Shown here in pieces: positions 5,991 to 12,746 of a DNA stretch of 14,092 bases. The first letter of the stretch is position 1. Every line of letters starts with the position of its first letter. Position numbers and translations under genes: made by a program. Below the pieces are notes generated by a model. It was not told the origin of the DNA. It worked only from the letters and a program-made list of their open reading frames with translations, and searched no databases. Source of the stretch: Antarcticimicrobium sp033791545 (GTDB lineage: Bacteria; Pseudomonadota; Alphaproteobacteria; Rhodobacterales; Rhodobacteraceae); NCBI GenBank assembly GCA_033791545.1, contig JASJGL010000042.1:1-14092 (forward strand), given 5' to 3'.

Positions 5991-8930
5991 ATGTGCGCCG
6001 ACACTCCCGAATACAAAGCCACCCTGAACCTGCCGAAAACCGATTTCCCGATGCGCGCGGGCTTGCCCAAGCGCGAGCCCGAGTGGCTGTCGCGCTGGGA
6101 AAAGCTGGGCGTGTACGACCGCCAGCGGGCCTCGGCCGAGGGGCGCGAACCCTTTATCCTGCATGACGGCCCGCCCTATGCGAACGGCCATCTGCATATC
6201 GGCCACGCGCTGAACAAGATCCTCAAGGATTTCATCGTGCGCTCGCAGCAGATGACCGGGCGCGACGCGCGCTATGTGCCGGGCTGGGATTGTCATGGTC
6301 TGCCGATCGAGTGGAAGATCGAGGAACAGTACCGCGCCAAGGGGCTCGACAAGGATCAGGTGCCGGTCAATGATTTCCGTCAGGAATGCCGCAACTTTGC
6401 CGCTGGCTGGGTCGACATCCAGCGCGAAGAGTTCAAGCGGCTGGGCGTCACCGGCAAGTGGGACGACCCCTATCTGACGATGGATTTCCATTCCGAGCGG
6501 GTGATCGCCGAGGAATTCATGAAGTTCCTGATGAACGGTACGCTGTATCAGGGTTCGAAACCTGTGATGTGGTCGCCGATCGAAAAGACCGCGCTGGCCG
6601 AGGCAGAGGTCGAGTATCACGACAAGGAAAGCTTTACCATCTGGGTGAAGTTCAAGGTGGCGGGGAATTTGGTCGATATTGAGCCTGGCGCGACCTCTGA
6701 CGATGGTTTGTTGGGGGCCTATGTGGTGATCTGGACCACCACCGCCTGGACCATCCCTTCGAACAAGGCCGTGGTTTACGGCAAGGACTTTGCCTATGGC
6801 CTGTATGAGGTCACCGGCACGCCGGACGAAAGCTGGGCCAATGTCGGCGATAGGTACATCCTGGCCGATAAGTTGGCCGGCGACGTGATGACCCGCGCCC
6901 GGCTGGAAGACGGGATGTATACCCGCGTCCGCGACGTGACGGTGGACGAGTTAAGCACCCTGAGCCTGACCCACCCGCTTGCCGGTGCCGAAGGGTCCAA
7001 TGGCGAATGGGACGATCTGCGCGATTTCCGCGCCGCCGATTTCGTCACCGAGGACGAGGGCACCGGGTTTGTCCATTGCGCGCCGAGCCACGGGATGGAA
7101 GAATTCGAGCTGTACCGCGATGCCGGGATGCTGGAGCAGGTCATCACCTATAACGTGATGGAAGACGGATCGTTTCGCGCCGATCTGCCGTTCTTTGGCG
7201 GCAAGATGATCCTCAAGCCGAACGGCAAGGAGGGCGATGCCAACAAGGCGGTGATCGACAAGCTGGTCGAGGTTGGCGGCCTGCTGGCGCGCGGCAAGAT
7301 CAAGCACAGCTATCCGCACAGCTGGCGGTCCAAGGCGCCGGTGATCTATCGCAACACGCCGCAATGGTTCGCCGCGATCGACCGCGTTGTCGGCGACGGG
7401 CAGGACACCTATGGCAAGACCATCCGCGAACGGGCGCTGACCTCGATCGACGAACTGGTGACCTTCACGCCGCAAACCGGGCGCAACCGGCTGTATTCGA
7501 TGATCGAAAGCCGCCCGGACTGGGTGTTGAGCCGCCAGCGCGCCTGGGGCGTTCCGCTGAGCTGCTTCGTGAAAAAGGACCGGCTGCCCACCGAACCCGA
7601 TTTCCTGCTGCGCGATGCGGCGGTCAATGCGCGCATCACCGAGGCGTTCGAGACCGAGGGCGCGGATGCCTGGTACAAGGACGGCGCCAAGGCGCGGTTC
7701 CTTGGAGATGCCTATGATCCTGAGGACTATGTCCAGGTGTTCGACATTCTTGATGTGTGGTTCGACAGTGGCTCGACCCATGCGTTTGTGCTGCGCGACC
7801 GCGCCGACGGGTCGCCCGACGGCATCGCGGATCTGTATCTTGAGGGCACCGACCAGCATCGTGGCTGGTTCCATTCCTCGATGTTGCAGGCCTGCGGCAC
7901 CAAGGGGCGCGCGCCCTATCGCGGGGTGCTGACGCACGGGTTCACGCTGGACGCGAAGGGCATCAAGATGTCCAAATCGCTTGGCAACACCATCGTGCCG
8001 GAAGAGGTCGTCAAGCAATACGGCGCCGATATCCTGCGGCTTTGGGTGGCGCAGACCGATTATACCGCCGATCAGCGCATCGGGCCGGAGATCCTCAAGG
8101 GGGTTGCCGACAGCTATCGCCGTCTGCGCAACACCATGCGATTCATGCTGGGGTCGCTGAATGATTTCTGCGAAACCGACCGCGTTGCGCCGGCAGAAAT
8201 GCCCGAGCTGGAACGCTGGGTGCTGCATCGCTTGGCCGAGTTGGACGGGATCGTGCGCGAGGGCTATGCCGCCTATGATTTCCAGGGCGTGTTCCAGCAG
8301 CTGTTCAATTTTGCCACGGTGGAATTGAGCGCGTTCTACTTCGATATCCGAAAGGATGCGCTGTATTGCGACGGCGACACCGCGCGGCGCCGCGCCGCGC
8401 GCAGCGTGCTGGACATCCTGTTCCATCGCCTGACAACCTGGCTGGCTCCGATCCTGGTCTTTACCATGGAAGAGGTCTGGCTGGAGCGGTTCCCGGGCGA
8501 GGACAGCTCGGTTCACATGGTCGACTTCCCCGAAACCCCAGCCGATTGGTTGGACGCGGGGCTGGCGGCGAAATGGGCCAGCATCCGGCAGATGCGCCGG
8601 GCCGTCACCGCCGCGTTGGAGATCCAGCGCCGCGACAAGGTGATCGGGGCCAGCCTTGAGGCGGCACCGGTGGTGCATGTCTCTGATCCCGATGTTCTGG
8701 CGGCGCTGCGCTCGGTTGATTTCGAGGATATCTGCATCACCTCGGATATCGTTCTGACCGGCGATCCCAGCCCGAACGAGGCGTTCCGCCTGCCCGATGT
8801 GCCGGGGGTCGGCGTGCTGTTTGAAAAGGCCGAGGGGCAGAAATGCCAGCGCTGCTGGAAGATCCTGCCCGATGTCGGCCAGCACCCGCATCCGGGGGTC
8901 TGTCACCGCTGCGACGAGGCGCTGGGCTGA
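5991..8930 (+). CDS. ileS: Isoleucyl-tRNA synthetase
   Basis: A 979-residue class Ia synthetase that charges tRNA-Ile with isoleucine. Signature elements in order: HIGH at residues 69-72, PGWDCHGLPIEWKIE next, the CP1 editing insertion (about 190-420) with GTGFVHCAPSHG at 357-368, WSRQ-like LSRQRAWGVP before the C-terminal catalytic half, KMSKS at 659-663, and a C-terminal zinc knuckle with C952/C955 and C971/C974. The editing loop reads HGMEEF: E371 stands where E. coli IleRS has the conserved Asp342 (my alignment by eye). The start at 5991 has GAAGGA at 5977-5982, spacing 8. The long leader with a branched-chain-rich short ORF suggests regulation by Ile supply. Length is slightly above the E. 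coli enzyme (938). Confidence 0.99.
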   Translation: MCADTPEYKATLNLPKTDFPMRAGLPKREPEWLSRWEKLGVYDRQRASAEGREPFILHDGPPYANGHLHIGHALNKILKDFIVRSQQMTGRDARYVPGWDCHGLPIEWKIEEQYRAKGLDKDQVPVNDFRQECRNFAAGWVDIQREEFKRLGVTGKWDDPYLTMDFHSERVIAEEFMKFLMNGTLYQGSKPVMWSPIEKTALAEAEVEYHDKESFTIWVKFKVAGNLVDIEPGATSDDGLLGAYVVIWTTTAWTIPSNKAVVYGKDFAYGLYEVTGTPDESWANVGDRYILADKLAGDVMTRARLEDGMYTRVRDVTVDELSTLSLTHPLAGAEGSNGEWDDLRDFRAADFVTEDEGTGFVHCAPSHGMEEFELYRDAGMLEQVITYNVMEDGSFRADLPFFGGKMILKPNGKEGDANKAVIDKLVEVGGLLARGKIKHSYPHSWRSKAPVIYRNTPQWFAAIDRVVGDGQDTYGKTIRERALTSIDELVTFTPQTGRNRLYSMIESRPDWVLSRQRAWGVPLSCFVKKDRLPTEPDFLLRDAAVNARITEAFETEGADAWYKDGAKARFLGDAYDPEDYVQVFDILDVWFDSGSTHAFVLRDRADGSPDGIADLYLEGTDQHRGWFHSSMLQACGTKGRAPYRGVLTHGFTLDAKGIKMSKSLGNTIVPEEVVKQYGADILRLWVAQTDYTADQRIGPEILKGVADSYRRLRNTMRFMLGSLNDFCETDRVAPAEMPELERWVLHRLAELDGIVREGYAAYDFQGVFQQLFNFATVELSAFYFDIRKDALYCDGDTARRRAARSVLDILFHRLTTWLAPILVFTMEEVWLERFPGEDSSVHMVDFPETPADWLDAGLAAKWASIRQMRRAVTAALEIQRRDKVIGASLEAAPVVHVSDPDVLAALRSVDFEDICITSDIVLTGDPSPNEAFRLPDVPGVGVLFEKAEGQKCQRCWKILPDVGQHPHPGVCHRCDEALG

Positions 8931-8963
8931 AACCAAGGCAAGCGCGCTCCGAGGGTGGCCCGG

Positions 8964-8979
8964 GGCGCGCGTGCGCGCC
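8964..8979 (+). terminator. Possible rho-independent terminator after ileS
   Basis: GGCGCG (8964-8969) and CGCGCC (8974-8979) form a perfect 6-bp GC stem with a CGTG loop, 33 nt after the ileS stop. GCTTTGTGTG follows, a short and interrupted T-rich tail. Position and stem strength favour a terminator. Confidence 0.5.
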
Positions 8980-9040
8980 GCTTTGTGTGATGCGCAGGTT
9001 CCGGGTTGCCTGATGCGTTGGGCTGCGTCACCCTGTGGCC

Positions 9041-9499
9041 ATGGCGACCCTGATCATAGAAACCCGATTTGGCCAACTGGCTGTGACCGAGCAGGACGGG
9101 GCGATCACCCGTCTGACTTGGGGCGATACCGCCGAGGGTGAGCCCTCCGCGCTGTTGCTGGCCGCAAAGGCGCAGGTCCAGGCCTATGACGCGGGAGAGT
9201 TGCAGGCGTTTGACCTGCCGCTGCGGGTTATTGGTTCATCCTTTCAGCAGGCGGTCTGCGCGGAAATGCGCGCGATCCCCCATGGCGAGACCCGCACCTA
9301 TGGCGAGATTGCCCGCGCGCTGGGGCAGCCGGCGCAGGCGGTGGGGCGGGCCTGTGGCAGCAACCCGATCCCGATCCTGATCCCCTGTCATCGGGTGATG
9401 GGGGCGGGCGGAAAGCTGACCGGGTTTTCCGGAGGCACCGGGGTGGAAACCAAGGTTGCGCTGCTGCGCCACGAAGGGGCTGGCGGCTTTCTGATCTGA
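9041..9499 (+). CDS. ogt: Methylated-DNA--protein-cysteine S-methyltransferase (O6-alkylguanine-DNA alkyltransferase)
   Basis: A 152-residue suicide DNA-repair protein that moves the alkyl group from O6-methylguanine (or O4-methylthymine) to its own cysteine. The active site IPCHRVMG places the acceptor at C116. The helix-turn-helix and arginine-finger region runs from YGEIARALG (88-95) to VGRACGSNP (101-109). The family's GKLTGFSGG-x-x-x-K follows (124-138). There is no fused AdaA domain, so it is an Ogt-type enzyme. I chose the ATG at 9041; a GTG at 9035 is also in frame. Neither has a good Shine-Dalgarno sequence, and no convincing promoter lies between the ileS terminator and the gene. 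Confidence 0.96.
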   Translation: MATLIIETRFGQLAVTEQDGAITRLTWGDTAEGEPSALLLAAKAQVQAYDAGELQAFDLPLRVIGSSFQQAVCAEMRAIPHGETRTYGEIARALGQPAQAVGRACGSNPIPILIPCHRVMGAGGKLTGFSGGTGVETKVALLRHEGAGGFLI

Positions 9500-9529
9500 G
9501 CGGGTACAGAGGTGCATCGGGGACGCAAC

Positions 9530-9578
9530 TGCGGCACGGCTGCGGCACGGCCAAATGCCGATTGCAATTGCCGCAGCC
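9530..9578 (+). repeat. Tandem 11-bp repeat and 10-bp stem-loop upstream of the Gre-like gene
   Basis: TGCGGCACGGC occurs twice in tandem (9530-9540, 9541-9551). The second copy forms a perfect 10-bp stem, GGCTGCGGCA (9538-9547) with TGCCGCAGCC (9569-9578), and the first copy can pair with the same 3' arm over 8 bp (9529-9536). The loop holds a smaller stem, CGGC (9548-9551) with GCCG (9557-9560), and the palindrome ATTGCAAT (9561-9568). It lies 30 nt after the ogt stop and 37 nt before the next ATG. It could be a terminator without a T-tract, or a structured leader. Confidence 0.5.
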
Positions 9579-9615
9579 CCACCGCACGTTGGACGCAACA
9601 TTGATTGGGAGAAGA

Positions 9616-10089
9616 ATGAACATGAGCAATTCGCAAGACCGGGCCGCGCTGAAAAAAACCGTGTATGACAAGCTGATGTCGCTGGAGGCCGGGGAACTGG
9701 CGACGGCGCGTTCACATTACGAGGCCCATATGAAGGCGTCCGTTCTGGATGATCGTCAGGGCCATGATACTGGCGAACTCGCGGCCTCGACGGGCGAGAT
9801 GGGACTGGCAGCAGCCTTTCATCATCCGGTCATGACCCACGACGCCAAGGTGGATGTGATCGAGAATCTGGATATCGAGCTGACCGATACGGTGCAGCCC
9901 GGTGCCGTGGTGTGTTTTGACGGGCGCCATTTCATCGTCGCCGTCTCGACCGTGCGGTTCGACGTGAACGGCTCGACCTATATGGGGATCTCGCCCGAAA
10001 GCCCGATTTACAAGGCGATGGCCGGTCTGAAGGCGGGCGACAGCTTTACTTTTCAGGGCAAGGATATCGAGATCGACGACGTGCTTTGA
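9616..10089 (+). CDS. Small protein with GreA/GreB-like C-terminal domain
   Basis: A 157-residue protein. The last 70 residues resemble the FKBP-like C-terminal domain of Gre factors: after a beta-rich stretch comes MGISPESPIYKAMAGLKAGD (123-142), comparable to the ISxxSPIxxxLxGxxxxD of GreA. The N-terminal half (LKKTVYDKLMSLEAGELATARSHYEAH region, 12-38) is predicted helical and may be a shortened coiled coil. It ends in acidic residues (D45, D46, D51, E54) before GELAAS. A role at RNA polymerase is inferred only from this similarity. The start at 9616 has GGGAG three bases upstream; the ATG at 9622 has better spacing and gives MSNSQDRAALKK. The stop lies 10 bp from the convergent pcs stop. 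Confidence 0.6.
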   Translation: MNMSNSQDRAALKKTVYDKLMSLEAGELATARSHYEAHMKASVLDDRQGHDTGELAASTGEMGLAAAFHHPVMTHDAKVDVIENLDIELTDTVQPGAVVCFDGRHFIVAVSTVRFDVNGSTYMGISPESPIYKAMAGLKAGDSFTFQGKDIEIDDVL

Positions 10090-10099
10090 TCTGAGCGCG

Positions 10100-10807
10100 C
10101 TATTCCCCGGCCCGCGCGTCGCGGGCTGGGACAACCTGTTGCGCAATGCCAGCAAACAGCAGGTAGAAGGTGGTCACGATCAATCCCCAATGGGCCCAGC
10201 TTTCGGGGTGAAAATCGACCCAGGCGGCCCAACCGGCGAAAAAGGTCCAGGCCAGCGCCATCGGCAGGGTTACTGCGCGCCAGCGCTCGGTGCGCACCGG
10301 GTGGACGAATTTCAGCGGCAGGAACATCGTCACCGCCAGCACTGTGACAAAGCCGAGGATCACCCAGAAATTCGGCTGAAGCGCGAAAAACACCAGCACC
10401 GCCATGTTCCAGCAGCCGGGAAACCCCTTGAAGGAGTTGTCCAGCGTCTTCATCCGGGTATCGGCGAAATACATGGCGCTGGCGAAGGTGATGACAAAGA
10501 TCGCCACCCAGCCGGTCCAGCCATCCATCAGCCCGGATTTGAACAGCGCGAAGGCGGGGATGAACACATAGGTGAGATAGTCGATGATCAGGTCGAGCAG
10601 GACGCCATCGAATTCCGGGGCGTAATGTTTGACGTGATGGCGTCGGGCGAGTGGGCCGTCGATGCCGTCGACGACAAAGGCCACGACCAGCCACAGGAAC
10701 ATCAGGCTCCATTTCTTGTCAACCGCGGCGAGCATGGCCAACATGGCAAAGATCGCTCCGGTGGCGGTAAAGAGATGGACGGCGAGGGCGCGCATTTGAA
10801 GTGTCAT
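10100..10807 (-). CDS. pcs: Phosphatidylcholine synthase (CDP-diacylglycerol-choline O-phosphatidyltransferase)
   Basis: A 235-residue CDP-alcohol phosphatidyltransferase in the inner membrane. The catalytic signature D-x-x-D-G-x-x-A-R...G-x-x-x-D-x-x-x-D is complete: D47, D50, G51, A54, R55, G68, D72, D76. The segment VVDGIDGPLARRHHVK and the following IDYLTYVFIPAFALF are characteristic of the Pcs subfamily, which condenses choline with CDP-diacylglycerol in a single step (EC 2.7.8.24). Around seven to eight hydrophobic segments are visible. I chose the ATG at 10807 because it gives the normal family start (RALAVHLFTATGA) and length. The longer frame to 10930 adds a low-complexity, non-homologous extension. 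No strong Shine-Dalgarno sequence is seen (GACGAGACC). Confidence 0.95.
   Translation of the reverse strand: MTLQMRALAVHLFTATGAIFAMLAMLAAVDKKWSLMFLWLVVAFVVDGIDGPLARRHHVKHYAPEFDGVLLDLIIDYLTYVFIPAFALFKSGLMDGWTGWVAIFVITFASAMYFADTRMKTLDNSFKGFPGCWNMAVLVFFALQPNFWVILGFVTVLAVTMFLPLKFVHPVRTERWRAVTLPMALAWTFFAGWAAWVDFHPESWAHWGLIVTTFYLLFAGIAQQVVPARDARAGE
10106..10130. terminator. Possible shared terminator stem at convergent gene ends
   Basis: CCCGGCCCGCG (10106-10116) pairs with CGCGGGCTGGG (10120-10130) over 11 bp with one G-U pair and a CGT loop. It lies inside the last codons of pcs and 17 nt beyond the stop of the convergent Gre-like gene. No T-run follows on either strand, so the call rests on stem strength and position. 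Confidence 0.35.
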
Positions 10808-10824
10808 GGTCTCGTCATGGCGCA

Positions 10825-10846
10825 ATTTGCGGCAAATCGCAAATGC
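10825..10846 (-). promoter_or_regulatory. Clustered ATTTGC/GCAAAT repeats upstream of pcs
   Basis: Read on the minus strand, ATTTGC-G-ATTTGC-C-GCAAAT occurs 18 to 37 nt upstream of the pcs ATG. It comprises two direct copies and one inverted copy with 1-nt gaps, the last two forming a 13-bp palindrome (10825-10837). The symmetry and position suggest an operator for pcs, but I cannot name a regulator. Confidence 0.35.
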
Positions 10847-10885
10847 TGTAAGCGCGAAAAATGTCGGACCTGACGCTGGAAATGG

Positions 10886-10938
10886 CGCCGGATTTGAGGT
10901 CGGAGCCTCCGGCGGGAGTATTTTTGCCAAGAAGAAGC
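10886..10938. repeat. Hairpin plus GGAGTATTTT intergenic repeat, copy B
   Basis: CGCCGGA (10886-10892) pairs with TCCGGCG (10908-10914), and GGGAGTATTTTTGCCAAG and AAGAAG follow (to 10938). The second part matches copy A (1158-1184) in most positions: GGAGTATTTT, a C/G-rich tract, AGAA and AAG. It lies 72 nt beyond the xerC stop, in the same orientation relative to xerC as copy A has to truA. It is the main content of the 202-bp xerC-pcs spacer besides the ATTTGC cluster. Confidence 0.55.
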
Positions 10939-11009
10939 GCGTGGGTTGGGGCCTTGCCTTTCAGCGGGGGTCTGTCGGAAACTGGGGAGGAGCGGGTCAG
11001 GCGCGCGCG

Positions 11010-11933
11010 TCAGGCCTTGGGGTGGCTGCGGGCATAGACCTCCATCAGCCGCGCGGTATCCACCGCGGTATAGGCCTGTGTGGTCGAGAGCGAGGCATGG
11101 CCAAGCAATTCCTGAATGCTGCGCAGATCGCCGCCTGCCTCTAACAGGTGGGTGGCAAAGCTGTGGCGCAGCGCGTGCGGCGTGGCCGAGGCCGGCAGGC
11201 CCAGTTGCATGCGCACCTGCGCCATCGCACCTTGGATCAGGCGCGGGTTCAGCGCGCCGCCGCGCACGCCGCGAAACAGTGGCGTATCGTGCTCTTGCGG
11301 GTGCGGGCAGAGCCGCAGATAGGCATCCACCGCATCGCGCGCGGCCGGCAGGACTGGCACGACGCGTTCCTTTTGGCCCTTGCCGAGGATGCGCAGGCTG
11401 GCCCGCAGCGGCGCATCGGCGCCTTTCAATCCCAGCGCTTCGGAGATCCGCAGCCCGCAACCATAAAGCAGGGTGATCACCGCCACGTCGCGCGCCGCCA
11501 CCCAAGGCGTTTGCGATTGCAGCTCGACCGTGTCGATCACCGCGCGGGCGGCGTCGGGATCGAGCGGGCGCGGCAGTTTCTTCTGGAACTTGGGCGATCG
11601 TGCGGCAAGCACGGCGGTGGCGGCAAAGCCTTCGCGTTCGGCCAGCCAGCGGTAAAAGCTTTTCACCGCCGACAGCCGACGCGCCAGCGAGCGCGACGAC
11701 AGACCGGTGCCGCGCGCCTGCGCCATCCAGGCGCGCATTTCGGTGACGGTGATCTTGTCCAGCGCCGCCAGCCCCTGTGGCCCGCCGCGATGCTCGGCCA
11801 TGAAGGCAAGGAAGCCCGCCACATCTGCGCGATAGGCCGCGATGGTATGGTCCGAGGAATCGGCCAGCGCGCTTTTCCGGTTCAGCCAGTCCTGCAGCGC
11901 ATCGCGGCAGGCGGCCGAGATTTGCAGGCTCAC
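11010..11933 (-). CDS. xerC: Tyrosine recombinase XerC
   Basis: A 307-residue site-specific recombinase that, with XerD, resolves chromosome dimers at dif. The N-terminal SAM-like core-binding domain (about 10-100) ends in RSLARRLSAVKSFYRWL. The catalytic domain carries the full set: R162 in GCGLRISEAL, K185 in LGKGQKER, H253 and R256 in HALRHSFATHLL, H279 in LGHASL, and the nucleophile Y288 in TTQAYT. The start overlaps the DUF484 stop by 4 bases (ATGA), so the two are translationally coupled. It is a housekeeping Xer, not an integron or phage integrase: normal length, conserved neighbour, no att-like repeats. Confidence 0.96.
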   Translation of the reverse strand: MSLQISAACRDALQDWLNRKSALADSSDHTIAAYRADVAGFLAFMAEHRGGPQGLAALDKITVTEMRAWMAQARGTGLSSRSLARRLSAVKSFYRWLAEREGFAATAVLAARSPKFQKKLPRPLDPDAARAVIDTVELQSQTPWVAARDVAVITLLYGCGLRISEALGLKGADAPLRASLRILGKGQKERVVPVLPAARDAVDAYLRLCPHPQEHDTPLFRGVRGGALNPRLIQGAMAQVRMQLGLPASATPHALRHSFATHLLEAGGDLRSIQELLGHASLSTTQAYTAVDTARLMEVYARSHPKA

Positions 11934-12637
11934 TTGAGCCAGTGGCGCATCGTGCGTTCGAATACGCCGGCGAAAAAGGCCAAAAGGTCGGTGCCGTGTT
12001 GCGGGGTGAACTGGTGCGGATCCTCGGATCCCATCACCAGCAGCCCGGGCAGCCGCCCGCTGCCGAAATCGAGTCGCAGGCAGGCTTCGGAGCGGATGTA
12101 TTCGGCCGATGTGCCATAGATCCGCTCGGACCCTTTCTGCAATTGGCGCAGGGTGACCTGGCGCGGCTGGCCGTTGCGCCCCTGGGTCAGGAAGCCTTCG
12201 ACAAAGCCGGGTTCGGCCAGCGCCAGCACCCCGTCGAGGCGGCGGATCGCGGGATCCTCGCCGCTTTGCGCGGTTTCCAGCACCAGCCGAATCGAGTCGA
12301 CCCGCAGGATTTCGGCCACCTCGCCGCCAAGGTCGCGCAGGAACACCTCGAACTCGGTCGGGTCCAGCATGCGCAGGATGGCGCGGTGCACCTGATTGGT
12401 GCCGGCCAGATTTTCATAGGCCGCCGCGATGACGCTGCGGTGGGTGTCCTCGAGCCGGTCAAGCCGGGCCTCGAGCCGGTCCATCGCGATGCCGCGCAGA
12501 TCGACGATATTGCCGCCCATCGAACGCTCATTCGCCGCGATCAGCGCATGCATCACATCGCGATCTTCGAGAATGGCGTCGGGTTTGGCGATGATCGCCG
12601 CGCGCAGGTCGTGTTCCAGTTTAGGGCTGCTGCTCAT
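11930..12637 (-). CDS. DUF484 family protein
   Basis: A 235-residue DUF484 protein with a predicted GAF-like fold; its function is unknown. The N-terminal helix contains LEHDLRAAIIAKPDAILEDRDVMHAL. A coiled-coil-like segment follows (MDRLEARLDRLEDTHRSVI, about 52-70), then the GAF-like domain with SEACLRLDFGSGRLPGLLVMG and a C-terminal helix (LLAFFAGVFERTMRHWL). DUF484 genes commonly precede xerC in proteobacteria, and here the two overlap by 4 bp. The start at 12637 has AGAGG about 6 nt upstream. Upstream lie an A/T-rich GATATAAAG (possible -10) and the long inverted repeat at 12676-12715. Confidence 0.9.
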   Translation of the reverse strand: MSSSPKLEHDLRAAIIAKPDAILEDRDVMHALIAANERSMGGNIVDLRGIAMDRLEARLDRLEDTHRSVIAAAYENLAGTNQVHRAILRMLDPTEFEVFLRDLGGEVAEILRVDSIRLVLETAQSGEDPAIRRLDGVLALAEPGFVEGFLTQGRNGQPRQVTLRQLQKGSERIYGTSAEYIRSEACLRLDFGSGRLPGLLVMGSEDPHQFTPQHGTDLLAFFAGVFERTMRHWLK

Positions 12638-12675
12638 GTCCGCCTCTTATGGTCTTGCGCGCTTTATATCACGGG

Positions 12676-12715
12676 TTTCGCGCAATTGGGCTGAAAAACC
12701 TGCAATTGCGCGAAA
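12676..12715. promoter_or_regulatory. Perfect 13-bp inverted repeat between transaldolase and DUF484-xerC
   Basis: TTTCGCGCAATTG (12676-12688) is repeated inverted as CAATTGCGCGAAA (12703-12715) around a 14-nt A-rich loop. It sits in a 109-bp gap, 38 bp upstream of the DUF484 ATG and 31 bp downstream of the transaldolase stop. It could terminate the upstream gene (no T-run follows on the minus strand) or be an operator just upstream of a TATAAA-like box (12668-12663). Confidence 0.5.
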
Positions 12716-12746
12716 TTCCTGTTGTTTGGGGGGCGGAGGGGGCCGG

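Noticed and set aside
6951..8936. 661-codon open frame antisense to ileS
   Set aside because: It mirrors a full, well-conserved ileS on the plus strand. GC-rich genes commonly leave the opposite strand open, and the translation resembles no family I know.
10808..10930. N-terminal extension of phosphatidylcholine synthase
   Set aside because: The added 41 residues are not family-like and cross the intergenic ATTTGC cluster and repeat copy B. The start at 10807 gives the usual Pcs N-terminus and length.
11010..11933. Tyrosine recombinase as a sign of an integrated element
   Set aside because: It has the length, motifs and DUF484 coupling of housekeeping XerC. No att repeats, tRNA target or phage genes are nearby.
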